A stretch of DNA of 64,000 nucleotides, from the NCBI GenBank assembly GCA_951799445.1, contig OX637297.1, positions 496,001 to 560,000 of the forward strand, read 5' to 3'. Position 1 is the first letter of the stretch. Each line of letters opens with the position of its first letter. This document shows positions 35,601-46,773 of the stretch, piece after piece. The DNA comes from Pseudisothecium myosuroides (taxonomy: Eukaryota; Streptophyta; Bryopsida; Hypnales; Lembophyllaceae). The notes below the pieces were generated by a model. That model ran no database searches and was not told the DNA's origin. It worked only from the letters and a program-made list of their open reading frames with translations. Both the position numbers and the translations under genes were made by a program.

Positions 35601-37878
35601 GGGAGCAACTTAGACACACTAAACTTGGGGAACACTCAGACTCACTAAACACTTGGGAAACAACTAAACTAAAGAAAACGTTGGGATTAACTAAACTTCA
35701 CTAAATGCAAAGGAACCTACATATCTTGGAAGCTAAACTCTGGAGGTTTCCACAAAGGTCTTGGAAACTAGACTTTGGAACTAAACACGAGGGAGGTGCA
35801 AAGCTTCGCCGTTAGATTGGTTTTAACACCAACTTTAGGACTTCTTGGCACCTCGGGGGTTCAAAGCTCCGCCGTCTACACTTTTAACACACGCTTTAGG
35901 ACTTCAACTTTGTCACTAGTTTAAAGCTTCGCCGTCCCGGAGGGGGGTCCACTCAACAAGGAGAAAATTAGAAGAAGGTTTGGAATAACTTAGAAAACAT
36001 GCGCAAAGGAGGTTCAAAGCTTCGCCGTCCCGGAGGGGGGTCCACTCAACAAGGAGAAGATTAGAAGAGGGTTTGGGATAACTTTAGAAAACATGCACAA
36101 AGGAGGTTCAAAGCTTCGCCGTCCCGGAGGGGGGTCCACTCAACAAGGAGAAGGTTAGAAGAAGGTGTAAGAAAAAAAACAAAGAGAAAACACACAAGTT
36201 AGACCACGTGGCAACACAAAGCTCACACGCTAAAGGCCCCCCAAAGCGGCATCGCCAAGGTACGGTGGGGGGTGACTTTAGGATTAGTGCAAGATACAAA
36301 AAGACTCTTAAACTTCACAAGTTAGACCACAACACGTATAAGAGGGAGAGAGAGGCTCTCCACTTACAACAAGGTATCAAAAACTTCACAAAAGAGTACA
36401 CAAAGCAAGGTAGAAGGACCCCCAAGGACCTTCAAAGCTTGAAAATAAGCAACAATGGAGCCAAAAGTGCTCCGAAAACACCGTAGAGGTTTTTGGCTTT
36501 AAACGCCAAAATATCCAAAATAACTTGGACCCACGGACTCAAAACAAGAATTGGGGGTGTTCTAGAGAGAGAAATGGGGCCCTTATATAGGTTTCCAAGG
36601 GCGCACCCCTCCCTCTAGAGTTCTAAGGTAACCTTATCAACGGGGATTTTCATCCTCATCCTCAAAGATTTTCATCCTACATCCTAAATTTCTACTTCTA
36701 CCATTTATGCTGAACCAACATCCTAACTTTTGGAGATTAGCTCCAATCGCCGAACGGATTGCGCCGTTGGATCCAGAATGCCGTGTTTAGTCTTAAATCC
36801 TTTAACCCCCCGTACCGAGGCCAAAAACCCATCGTAGGCTAATTTAGTTTAAAAACCAAATCGTGGTAAAATCCTAGATCTTGGGGGTCTCCTATTTTGA
36901 GAAATGTGAATAGCCTAGGGTCTCCGGTAGGTGCGAGAGAGTCGGGAAGGACTTTTGGTTGACTTCGTTTTGCCATCGTATGGTCCTGGAATGCCGGTCA
37001 ACGTGGCGGAGACCCCGCCACGTGGTTAATTTCCGAGGAATCTTGCCGGTTCGGGTACTTGCCGCTATCGGAATGTCGTGAAACTTCACGGAGCGCATTA
37101 TTAACATAAAACAAGCTAGTCTAATTTTTAGTGAGATTTTATTGTAACCTGGGTAATTTCCATGAAATTCCCGTTGGAGATTAGGAGGGTTGACCACCCG
37201 GAAAAAGGTTCTTCTGCAAGTCGGAAGATGCCGGGATTTTTCACGTGACCTCTCAGGGAGTCGCATGAAAGACGTGCGGGTGTGTTTCCGTACCTGGCAC
37301 GATTGGTCAATGGAGATTTAAACTGGACATCTCCTTGAAGTAGTGACGGTGCGGGAATCTTCTGCAGGTGGAGGAATCTTGGCCAACCGATTTCGCCGTT
37401 GGACTCCTGGCATGGGATTCACCTTAGAACACCATCCTTGGGCTTTAGATTCCTCCACGGCCCGGTCTTGCGTGAGTGGCTCCTGCATGCTAACAATCGG
37501 GATTTTGGGAATTCGTTGATCTAATGGGGAATTCTAAATCTAACTCTAGGACCCAACCTAGTGGCCTCGCTGTGGATCCCTTGGACCGACCTAGCCATGA
37601 ATCGCCACATTCATGGTGGGATTTAGCCCTTTTGGGGCTGTGTGACTCGAATCTTCCAAATCTAACCTTTTTGTTATTTCTACACTCTTTTTAGGCAAGG
37701 TTTGGGGGATTCTAAGTAAAAAACACAAATCTAGACCAAATACTATAATGGGTATGACACAACCCTATTTCGGTTCTACACTCTTTTTATGGATTTTTCT
37801 ATACTTTTATCAACTTTAAATTGCAAATTTCCAAAAAAATAATTCTACGAGTCCCAAGTGACAAATTGGGAGCTCACA
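32653..37878 (-). repeat. Element A LTR, right copy (5-prime LTR in coding sense)
   Basis: Partner of 21268-26485. It carries five instead of four 71-bp units (about 33180-33530) and lacks 63 bp of the 'acttggggaaaata' array. The net length difference is 8 bp, which these two changes fully account for. The 94-bp x3 array is at about 35925-36170. Confidence 0.93.
33178..33533. repeat. 71-bp tandem repeat in the right LTR (5 units)
   Basis: Same unit as at 21790-22073 but with one additional copy. The copy-number change must postdate insertion or have arisen during reverse transcription. Confidence 0.9.
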
Positions 37879-38664
37879 GGGGACGGGTGAGGAGGAATCC
37901 GGATCTTAGGTAACTAGGACTGATCGGTAGTGTACGTGTGTGACGAAGCTTGTTGATTTGTGAATGAGGATTAATGCATAGTGCCTTTAATCTACCGGAA
38001 CGGTAATCTGATACTTAAGAGTGGTGTGGATGCAAGTCCGGAATCTAGGGAGGGTTTTGTGCAGAGATAAGCAACCGCTAGCGGAAAATCCCCACTCATT
38101 GGAAGGTCTGCCAACTACAAGATCAATCTAGCAACTAAAAACACGAGCCCTTGCCGGTTTTGGATGTCTTAATCTGTTGTTGTAGTAAAGGACGTAGGTC
38201 ATAATTCTGAGTGACCTGCTTTCCGGATAGGCCATCCGGGAAATTGTGAGAATTGCTACTTTCCCCTTCTCTATTACAAAACTTTGTTCGATTTGTTTGT
38301 TTGTTTGTGTGTTTGTTTAAATGTGAGTGGAGAGAGTAAAGATTACGAGTGGTGAAGTCCCTACCCCTCTAAAGATCAATAGCGGACCCCCTGAGGGTGA
38401 AACAAGGGTATATAAAACCAGTAATAGGCAGAGACGGAACCGAATTCCAGGTGAGGGCGGATCCAAATTGGATTCCGGATAGTATTGGTAACCGGAAAAG
38501 ATAGTAAGACGTTGAGACGGATTACTTGGGTGTTTGGGAAGAGATCCAGATACCCTTAGCTTGCGATAACATACTAGAATTCCCTGGGACGATATTTCGT
38601 GTCATCTTACCACGTGTTTGTGTGGTAAGGATACTTATGCCTAGACCGCGCGTATGACATAAAT

Positions 38665-39305
38665 GACCCTAGTGCAGTTGACAATCTTAGAAACTACATT
38701 CATAGAGACCCAGTAGACATTTTCTTTTTGCAAGAACATAAGCTTAGAGGTTCTAGTGCTTCTAATATTTGTAAGAGATTGTGGAAACAGACAATTATCT
38801 TGTTCACAAAAGCTGAACTAGGTTATACTGTAAATGAAACCTCAACTGGCAAAGGTGGATTAGCTATTTTAGTTTCTCCTAGATGGTCAAATTTGATCTC
38901 TAAGTCAAGATCTAACTTGGTAGCAAAGCTCAGTGGCTTATATTTTCTTAAATTCAAGGTGGGGACCTTAGATTTATTAATATCTATGCCCCTTGTGATT
39001 CCTTATCCCGCCGTATACTTTAAGAGACAATGAAGAGTGAATTACCAACAACATGCCGTTGGATTATGCTAGGAAACTTCAACATGGTGGAATATAGGGT
39101 GGACAAGTCAAGTTCATGTGGTAAAATTTTATCTGCGCCAGAATGTTTGCTCTTCAATTCTCTTAAAGACACCATACAAGTTTCAGAGTTTCCACAAACC
39201 TCTCCTAGCATGACATACTCATGGGATAATCTTAGTAGTGACGGGGCTAGAATTTTGGCCAGATTGGATAGATGTTATATTTTTTCTGACTTAGATACAA
39301 GTAGT
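38665..39305 (+). pseudogene. LINE ORF2 AP-endonuclease, central part (piece 2 of 3)
   Basis: The translation continues with 'DIFFLQEHKLRG', the catalytic-Glu motif, then 'GKGGLAILVSPRW'. After a frameshift near 38970 it gives 'INIYAPCDSLSRR'. After a stop it gives 'GNFNMVEYRVDKSSSCGK' (the GDFN motif with N for the usual D), 'SMTYSWDN' and 'ARILARLDRCYIFSDLD'. The motif order matches the plant LINE endonuclease, which nicks target DNA for priming. It is broken by at least one frameshift, one stop and two insertions. It ends at the left junction of unit B copy 4 (duplication GTAGT 39301-39305). Confidence 0.9.
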
Positions 39306-39938
39306 TGTCGTACGCGCAGTCTAGGCGTAAGCATCCTTACAACACAAAAACGTGGTAAGATGACATGAAATATAGTTCCAAGGAATTCTAGTATGTTGTC
39401 ACAAGCTAAGGTTTCTGGATTTTCTCCCAAACACCCAAGTAATCCGTTTCAACGTCTTACTCTTTCCAATTACAAAGCTATCCAAAATTCAATCCGGATT
39501 TTGGTTCTATCCGGTTTTTGGTTTCTAGTTTTCTTCCAATTATTGGTTTTATATACCTCTGTTTTACCCTCAGGGGGTCCACTATTGGTCTCTTAGAGGG
39601 GTAGGGACTTCACCACTCTTAATCCTCTCTCACTCTCCACTCACACTAAACAAACACACAAACAAACAAAGTTTTGCAATATAGAAAGGGAAGGTAGAAA
39701 TTCTCACAACTTCCCGGATGGCCTATCCAAAAAGCAGGTCACTCAGAATCACGGCCTATCTCCTTCACTACAACGACAGATCAAGACACCCGGAATTGAC
39801 AGAGGTTCGTGTTTCTAGTTGCTAGACTGATCATGTAGTTGGCAAACCTTCCAATGACTGGGGATTTTTTGCTAGCGGTTGCTTATCTCCGCACAAAACC
39901 CTCCCTAGATTTTGAACTTGCATCCACACCACTCCTAA

Positions 39939-40316
39939 CACTATAAGAAAGCTGCGTTTTTAGTGACGTTAGAATGAAACATTAATGCCTGGCTAAACAT
40001 GACCCAGTCACTGAAGCTTTGGCCATAAAACCCTGAATTTTGGGTGATGTTCCTGAAAACATGGAGATGCCATATTGAAAACGGAAAAATGTCACATAAA
40101 TCGTGCATGTTGTGAAGGTCATTTTTGAAAACAGTGTTGCGTTTTTATAAACATCATTTAGACAAGGTCAGTGACACGTGGACATATGATTGCCATTTGA
40201 GTTCGGTTGACTTCAGCAAAAGTTAGGTGGACAGAATCTGACCGTGGACCCGAGGCACCACATGAGAAAAAAAGGGCAGTGGACTTCTGGAATTTTGCAG
40301 AAAATAGGTGCCTCAG
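39939..40316. repeat. CACTA left subterminal region
   Basis: It carries short repeated 'gttttt', 'acgtt' and 'aaaac' phrases in both orientations (for example 'gcgtttttagtgacgtt', 'gttgcgtttttataaac'), consistent with CACTA subterminal repeats that bind transposase in characterised members. Confidence 0.5.
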
Positions 40317-40548
40317 TGTCGCAAGGTAAATTTTTGGTTTTTTGTAAGTTATCTAAATCTTGGAACGGAAACCGTGATCTGGGATCCGGATTCGAGTAGG
40401 AGGTAACCGATAACCGGAAATTAACTAATGGAACGGAATAGATGACAATCCGGATTTGATCTGAATCTGAACCGGATTAGAGTTAGAATGGATCTGAGTT
40501 GGATCGGAATGGGTCAGGAACGGATCTGGTCATGATGACAGATTAGAC

Positions 40549-40558
40549 TATATATGGG
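40549..40558 (+). promoter_or_regulatory. TATA box of unit B copy 2
   Basis: 'ctatatatgg' lies 282 bp before the chosen ATG at 40831, in a region without coding potential. Copies 1 and 3 have 'tacttaa' at the corresponding place. The call is from sequence and position only. Confidence 0.5.
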
Positions 40559-40830
40559 CTGACCAATCCAGTGGCCACTCTTTTCAATCTTCATTTGCGG
40601 AAATCTCGCTCCAGCGCATACTTAGCCTCTCTTCCCAGCGTTTTGCTTTCTTATTTTGAGTTGGTTTGTGTGTGCGTGTTAGTGTGTTAGGGCGCGCAGC
40701 GCTTTAGTGTGCGTTGCAGGTTTAGAGGTATTCCGGTTGAGATCGGAAGAGCGAAGGTGAGAAACGGGACGTGCGGCTAGGAGAGGGAAAGGTAGCCACA
40801 GTCAGGATCCGGTTAGCACAATTTGTGTCC

Positions 40831-42600
40831 ATGCCTCAGCTCAGTAAGAGTAGAGCAGGGCCGTCCAGTTCCTCCGCAGCAGAAGTAAAACTCCGGAAGG
40901 TGTGTCCGGTTATTCCAACGGACGAGAAGGAAAAGGACAACCTGATGGAGGATTTGGCCAAGATGGGCTGCGGAGGACTGATCGATAAACCCTGGGCGTT
41001 TCGGGAGGAGCAGATGATTCGAGAGTTACTCGGAAAGCTCTCCAACCAGTTTGAGAGAACTCTCCGCGGAAGTCCGGGCAACTGGAAGGAGGAGATGTGG
41101 AAGGCCGTGTATGAATTCCGGTCTGGAGGTCGAGGGATGGCCTCCTCGAAGGAGGGTTACACTTGGGGGAAATTCCGGTGCAACGTGGACTCCAAGGATG
41201 GGCACGCGGTGGCAGACTGTCTGGACGACCGGCATCGGAACCTTCTCCAGTTCCTGGTTCCGATCATCCACCCGGAGAAGCCGACGAGGGTGACCATCGC
41301 CATCGGAAACCTCATTTTCGGAGCCCTGAGCGGGGAACGGAAAGTGGACTGGGCCAGGATTTTGTTCGACCTGGTCAACCGGCTCAATCCGAAGATCGGA
41401 GGAAGTAGACCGACTCCGTTGAGTCCCTACCTTGTCCATCTGTACAAGCACCATCAACTCCTCACGGATACGGAGGAGAAAGAGTGGAAGATGCATGAGT
41501 CACTCCTGAAGTATGGGGAATCGGAATCGGAAGAAGAAGAACAGAAAGAAGTATCCGGTTCCGAGGAGGAAGAAGAGGAAGAGGAGGAGCTACACCGGCT
41601 GCAGCACAAGCGGCAGAAGACGACGCCTCCTAACCGGAGAGGAACCCCAACCCCTCCGGTTGAGACCTCCAGCCCAGGGAAGAAACCGGTTTCTGAAGAA
41701 CCGGGTCCTTCCGGATCGGATCCGACGGATCCGTTCAACCAGCTGGTCAACATCCTGAGTGATGTGCGAGTAGACTGGACGGTGAAGAAGCTGATTCTGA
41801 ATCAGATCAGCGAGCTGGTGGGAGCACCAGTAAACAGCAACCTGGCAGGAGTGGTTGCAGATTTTATCTCCAGCCCGGATGAGATCCGGAAGCAAGAGGC
41901 GGAGATCCGACGACTCCAGGAGGAGAACGAGTCGTTGAAGACGGAAATGTTGCTCCTCAAGGAGGACATGGCTACCACCCGGGAGATGGCAGAGGCTACC
42001 CGGAAAGTAGCGGAGGACGTGAAGGCCACATTCGGAGCAACCGGAGAGGCCATCACCAAGTCAAAGTTGTTTGACGAGGGAGTCCTCAAGGAGAATAAGA
42101 TATCCGGGACCAGGTTGGTCCGGATTTTGACAGACTACTCCGAAAAGGTGGAGTTAGTCATAATGGACGCGCGAGAGGCTGCAAACCGGATGGAGGAGAG
42201 CAGCAGGAAGCTGAACGGAGTGACGTTGTCACGGTCGTTCCATCTGTCCGACCTTTCAATGCCCGGATCTTTTCCGAACGTGGGCATTCCAACGGAAGGA
42301 AAGGATCGGACTCCCCAGTCCAAGAAGAGTGGGAGGAAACTCGCGCACACCATCAACCTGGATTCGTCACCGGATCTCCCAGAACGTGAAACAGGGGAGC
42401 GGAACCGGAACCTGACGGACGTTTTCGAGCAGCTTGGAACGGACCCGCCAAGAAGTCCCACACTGAACCCGGGGAAAGATCAAAGTATGGATCTGACCCC
42501 AGATCAGGGTGAGGATCAAGAACAGAGCGTGCACCAAGGCGAAGACGAAGTCATGGACGAAGGAACGGATCAAGGAGTAGATCCGGTTATGGTAGGGTAG
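40831..42600 (+). CDS. Unit B protein, copy 2: intact 589-residue protein of unknown function
   Basis: The start is the first ATG of the frame (the frame itself is open from 40771), ending TAG at 42598-42600. Residues about 23-230 are the domain shared by all four copies: 'DLAKMGCGGLIDKPW', 'NQFERTLRG', 'GKFRCNVDSKDG', 'FLVPIIHPEKPTRVTIAIGN', 'IFGAL', 'LSPYLVHLYKHHQLL'. Residues 229-253 are acidic, followed by a basic KHKRQK-like patch (near 258-262, possible nuclear signal). Residues about 350-400 and 435-465 predict coiled coil. The tail (about 470-589) is Pro/Asp/Gln-rich and disordered-looking. There are no protease, polymerase or integrase motifs. The layout recalls accessory or gag-like proteins of plant retroelements, but I cannot assign it. 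The lack of stops over 589 codons in a mobile repeat suggests recent activity or selection. Confidence 0.8.
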   Translation: MPQLSKSRAGPSSSSAAEVKLRKVCPVIPTDEKEKDNLMEDLAKMGCGGLIDKPWAFREEQMIRELLGKLSNQFERTLRGSPGNWKEEMWKAVYEFRSGGRGMASSKEGYTWGKFRCNVDSKDGHAVADCLDDRHRNLLQFLVPIIHPEKPTRVTIAIGNLIFGALSGERKVDWARILFDLVNRLNPKIGGSRPTPLSPYLVHLYKHHQLLTDTEEKEWKMHESLLKYGESESEEEEQKEVSGSEEEEEEEEELHRLQHKRQKTTPPNRRGTPTPPVETSSPGKKPVSEEPGPSGSDPTDPFNQLVNILSDVRVDWTVKKLILNQISELVGAPVNSNLAGVVADFISSPDEIRKQEAEIRRLQEENESLKTEMLLLKEDMATTREMAEATRKVAEDVKATFGATGEAITKSKLFDEGVLKENKISGTRLVRILTDYSEKVELVIMDAREAANRMEESSRKLNGVTLSRSFHLSDLSMPGSFPNVGIPTEGKDRTPQSKKSGRKLAHTINLDSSPDLPERETGERNRNLTDVFEQLGTDPPRSPTLNPGKDQSMDLTPDQGEDQEQSVHQGEDEVMDEGTDQGVDPVMVG

Positions 42601-43801
42601 TTAGGATTTTAGTTGTAAATATTTGTTAGTTAGGACCGGACCGGATTTGATCCGGATGTGTCTGGTCTGGATCGGATGTTTTCCGGTCTGGCCGGCTCGG
42701 CGGGGACCGAAAGTTCCGCGCGGACTTTCCGGGCCGCTTTATGTTGACTTTTTGAGTTTTAAAATGTATATAGTCAGTCTCTGCGAAGGAGACTGGGAGT
42801 CTTTTCCCTTGAGTTTTTGTGCATTTTCTATTGATTGCTTGTTGTACGTCTCTCCCGTGCGTGGCAGAGCTGTTTTGATGAGGAGTTAGGAAAGTGTGTG
42901 CAGATTCTAGAGAGATTTCTCCCCTTCGTGTGTTTGTTTTGCTCTTATGTGCATGTGAGTGGGTTTTCTAAGTGTTGGGAGCGGATTTCAGTTCCTCAGC
43001 GCCTCTACAGTTCACGATTCCGGGCGAGAAAACCGTTGTTAGGCTAGGCGGATAGGGAAGGAGTCCTTAAACGCGCTAGAACTCCTGGATAGGAAATCCG
43101 GTTGAGTGCCCGATCTCCCGTGAGGTCTCGCTGCCCTAGTTGGTAAACGGAAGAACTTTAGTTGATGTTGGAACGGACGAGTTCGCTTGTAACCACCTAA
43201 CTCCGCACGGAGGGAACTTGGCATCAAGGTCGTTGTAGTATGAGAGGATCGTACGGGGGGTCTTTGTGTGACCTGCAAACCGGATCGCTGTCCGGGGGGC
43301 TGTGAGAGATCAAACCGGATCCGCGCTAGTGTAGGAAGTAGTGGATTAGAGAAGTGGGTCTTCAGCCACTATAAGTCACGGAAGGAGTGGCGGGCCTGCC
43401 ACTCTCAAAAGCAAGCGGCGAACCCTCTGATGGTGAAACAGAGGCTAAACTAAACCGGAGTGGAGTGAGAGTATGTGTGTGAGGACCGGATCAGATCGGT
43501 CCAGAGGAGTTCCAGGATCAGAAGTGTTAGGATCCTGGGTTGTGGAAGTTTTACGGGACCGAATAGCTTGACAGACCGGAAGAAATAGAGAGAGGTCTGG
43601 TCGTTGTTTTCGGTGTGTGGTTGTTTCCGGTTTTAGATCTAGGACCGGAATGTAGGAATTGGATACTGGCTGAGCTTAAGTTGGAAATAATGCTAGACAC
43701 TTCACAGAATCTCGTGGGTTCGATCTTTAGAGTCATTTTGTTATGCTTTAAAGTGATTTTTGGGAGTATAACAGGGAATTCGCTTACTCTGTGCTGCGAC
43801 A
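42601..43801 (+). other. Unit B copy 2, 3-prime tail (U3/R/U5-like)
   Basis: Non-coding. It is collinear with 20927-21267 + 37884-38659, with 59074-60211, and with the inverse in copy 4. Shared landmarks are a 'ttagttaggattt' just after the stop, an 'aatccggttgagtgcccg'-like block, the 'ggtgaaac' block and the U5-like end. A polyadenylation site is expected here but not identified. Confidence 0.5.
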
Positions 43802-43806
43802 CTCAG

Positions 43807-44397
43807 GATGAAAAACGTTGAACTGAATGAAAATTTTAAGGAAAACCGAATTCCATATACGAAGTGGATGGAATTAGAGCAATTGCACATTATCGAATAA
43901 AGAAGGTTGGAATATGTAAAAATCGTGGACCAGTAGAAACCAACGGTCTTCTCTGACATTTTCATATCTCGCTATAAATAGAAGTTTCTTTTCAAAACAA
44001 ATGAAACGGGATAAATTGAAGTTTCACGGTCCATTTCAATCTACTTTTAGTTTTAATTAAAAATTGTAAGCGTGATGTTCTGAAGTCACAACATACTGGA
44101 TTATTCTGGGCCCATCAAAAATAAAAATAAAATAAAAAATAAAAAATTTATCCACCTTCAACCACACATAAGTTAAGTATTCTCGGTTCTTATGAAAGAA
44201 TGAACCACTTCTGAACTACTTATTGCTGAAATTTGGAGTCAAAAACCCCCTGCATTGTTATGTAAGTATAATAGTAAAATACTGACTTAACTTTTATGGC
44301 TTGCAAAATAACTTCTTTGGTATAAGGCTACTTAATTGTAAAGACAACATAATTTCATTATTTTATGTAAACTTACAACAACTATACCTTAAGTTAA
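43807..44397. other. CACTA interior, AT-rich, no gene
   Basis: No motif-bearing frame. Low-complexity 'aaaataaaa' stretch at about 44116-44150. Confidence 0.4.
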
Positions 44398-45720
44398 ATT
44401 GTTTGTTTTGTTTTGTTTTGTTTGATATGTTGAGATCAAAGAAACCGTGAAGCGGCTGCGGCGCTCTTTGAACCATTGGAAAGCTCTTTGTGCTCAGAAC
44501 TAGTGCACGGACTATGTTATGTGGTGTTTGGACATACAGTGTGAAAGTTATTGGATTTCAAAGTTTTTATGAATAGAAAAATTGAATTAAATTAAATTTT
44601 ATTTTTGAAAAAAACATAACTTTCACATGGTGTGCCCAAACGCCACAAAACAAAGCCACTCCTTTGTGCCAGTTTTGTGGTGTTTGGACCTATAGTTTAA
44701 AAATTATGAATTTTTTTAAATTAAAAATTAATTAAATTATCTTTTTTTTAGAAAAAACATAACTTTTACATTGCATATTCAAACGCGATGAAAGAAAGCC
44801 CTTGCACTCCTTTGTGCATAAAACTTTCTACTCATATCAAGAATGCAACCTCTTACTTACCAACAAAGCCATTGCACTCCTTTATGCATAAAAGATATTG
44901 AATTTCAAATTTTTTACAAATTAAAAAATTAGAAAATGATCTTTACTTTTATTTTGATTATGGCAACAGCATAGGACACACTAGTCTATACCTTAAATTA
45001 AGTTGTTTGTTTTGTTTTGTTTGTTTGATACGCTGAGATCTAGGGAATCGTAAAGCATCCGATAGAGTTTTCAGTATTGTTGCAAAGTTCTTTGCAAAGA
45101 GGGGTGCATAGACTTTGTTTTGTGGCCTTTGAACCTACAATGTGAAAGTTATTGAATTTCAAAGTTTTTATGAATTCAAAAATTAAATTAAATTATCTTT
45201 TATTTTGAAAAAAAAAAACTTTTACATCGTAGGTTTAAACGCCATAAAACAAAGCCTTTGCACTCCTTTGTGCATAGAGCTTTGTATTTGTGCCAATTTT
45301 TTGGTGTTTGGACCTGTTGTATGATAGTTATGGATTTTTTTAAATTAAAATAAAATTAATAAATTTAATTATCTTTCATTTTGGAAAAAGCATAACTTTC
45401 ACATCGCATTTCCAAATGCCACAAAACAAAGCCTTTGCACTCTTTTGTGCATAAAGCTTTCTATTTGTAACAAGAACTTAATTTCCACACTACAATGTGA
45501 AAGTTATTGAATTTCAAAGTTTTAATGAATTAGTAAATTAGAAAATTATTGTTACTTTTATTTTGGTTGTGGCAACAACATATAGCATACTAGAATACAA
45601 CCTCTCACACCGCAACAAAGCCCTTGCACTCCTTTGTGTATAAAAGGTATTGAAATTCCAAGTTTTTATAAATATTTAATAAATTAAATTTGTTTACTTT
45701 TACTTTGGTTGTGACAACGA
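44398..45720. repeat. Tandem ~600-bp repeat made of hairpin-forming subunits
   Basis: 'gttgtttgttttgttttgtttg' with 'gatatgttgagatc' at 44398 returns at 45002 as 'gatacgctgagatc', a ~604-bp offset. Between them, and after, a subunit recurs around 'gcactcctttgtgcataaa' (near 44813, 44875, 45260, 45437 and 45624). Paired arms such as 'tttgtggtgtttggac' and 'cccaaacgccacaaaacaaag' are inverted with respect to each other, so each subunit can fold back. Confidence 0.65.
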
Positions 45721-45871
45721 CACAAAAGGGACACTAATAGCACTTGAAATTAGGAAACGTGTATACAACATATAATCACTAACAAAAAAAATTTATCTTT
45801 GTGAGATTATTGCACCTACGCTGCTTATGTGAAGTCTTTCAATCTTGTTTTTACAACTCATATCTAAAAAA

Positions 45872-46773
45872 TTAACCCCTAAAGGACCAAGGCCTTTTTT
45901 CTGCCAAAAAACACTCAAAACTGCCATTTCTACAGCAAAAAGTAAAAAATTAAATTTCTTTTCCACATCTAACCATAGGATCTTACATCCAACTAATATA
46001 AAAGTATGTGGAAAAAATTTCAAAATTGTTTATTTCTCAGATTGCAAGATATTTGCGTATAAAGTGAAAAAAACAAGTTTTTCAGCACATTACAGGACTA
46101 GATTTTTTGGCTTTTTAACTTTAAATTTTTGCACTAAAAAATTTTGAGCTTTAAATATTTATGGTATAAAATTGAGTTGAGAGTTCAGGGGGAAAAAAAT
46201 TCAAAAAAATTTAATTTTCATTCCTCAAAAAATTATTAAGTAGAAGTAGGTACAAGATAGAAGGGAAGTCAAAATTATTAATATCTCTAAAATAGAATAA
46301 AAATGCACTAATCCCAATGATGAGATTATTCTAGCAAGAAAACAAAACCATGTAGAAGTTAGTTTTTTTTAAATTGTAAGAATTGCATTCAGAAATGAAT
46401 CCTACAAGTTATTTTTTCAAGAAAATGCTCTAAGTGCCCCAATAACAAGATTGTCCATAACTTTCTCATAACAAATTTAAATGGAATGAATCAAAGATTT
46501 CCATGTAGACAAAAATATAATCTATGAGAAAAGAAATTTAATGAGAATTTCTTTTTAATTTTTTTTGCTGCCCCATCCCTTGTTTTGAGCTCATTGGGGC
46601 ATAACTTTTGTTCCTGGGCACTGATTGAAAAAATAATAATATTCCCACGAAGCTAATCAATTTTTCCATCTTCAAAAAAAGTTTAAAAAAATCAGGACAA
46701 AATTTCAGCCCATAGGTACGTACCCGAAATCTCATTTGTCCCCTGAAAGGGACAATGGTCCTTTAGGGATTAA
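45872..46773. mobile_element. TTAA-bounded element, copy 1 (~0.9 kb)
   Basis: Left end TTAA + CCCCTAAAGGACC, right end GGTCCTTTAGGG + ATTAA, with TTAA at 46770-46773. It is collinear, in inverse orientation, with 47913-48833. Small frames inside have no recognisable motif. It is non-autonomous. Confidence 0.65.

Larger units (their letters stand above)
21268..37878 (-). mobile_element. Element A: young 16.6 kb LTR retrotransposon with 5.2 kb LTRs
   Basis: LTRs at 21268-26485 (5,218 bp) and 32653-37878 (5,226 bp) begin TGTGGGCG and end CTCACA as read on the plus strand. A perfect 5-bp duplication GGGGA (21263-21267 and 37879-37883) flanks the element inside unit B copy 1. The LTRs differ by one extra 71-bp unit, one missing 63-bp block and two substitutions that I could find (near 25618/37011 and 25788/37181). 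The coding frames (gag-like, aspartic protease) and a primer-binding-like site lie on the minus strand, so the element is read right to left. I see no reverse transcriptase, RNase H or integrase in the 6.2 kb interior. Confidence 0.93.
18521..38659 (+). mobile_element. Unit B copy 1 (3.5 kb TG...CA element), split by element A
   Basis: The two parts are 18521-21267 and 37884-38659 (3,523 bp together). The start is TGTGGGAGTATG and the end CGCGTATGACA. A perfect 5-bp duplication TAAAT (18516-18520, 38660-38664) flanks it. It contains a broken copy of the unit B protein gene. The 3-prime part carries a conserved tail with 'ccctgggacgatatttcgtg', resembling the U5 end of plant LTRs. There are no direct repeats at its own ends. 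Copies 3 and 4 show the uninterrupted sequence across the element A insertion point. Confidence 0.85.
40317..43801 (+). mobile_element. Unit B copy 2 (3,485 bp, intact gene)
   Basis: It starts TGTCGCAAGG and ends GTGCTGCGACA. A perfect 5-bp duplication CTCAG (40312-40316, 43802-43806) flanks it. The ends form a short inverted repeat (TGTCGCA). It is the most diverged of the four copies but keeps the same order: promoter-like region, single gene, GC-rich 'ccggat' leader and tail, a 'cctctgatggtgaaacagagg' hairpin-like phrase at about 43425-43445, and a U5-like 'tctcgtgggttcgatcttta' at about 43710-43730. Confidence 0.85.

Noticed and set aside
18521..38659. Unit B as a TRIM or small complete LTR element with its own short LTRs
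   Set aside because: The first ~100 bp are not repeated near the 3-prime end in any of the four copies.
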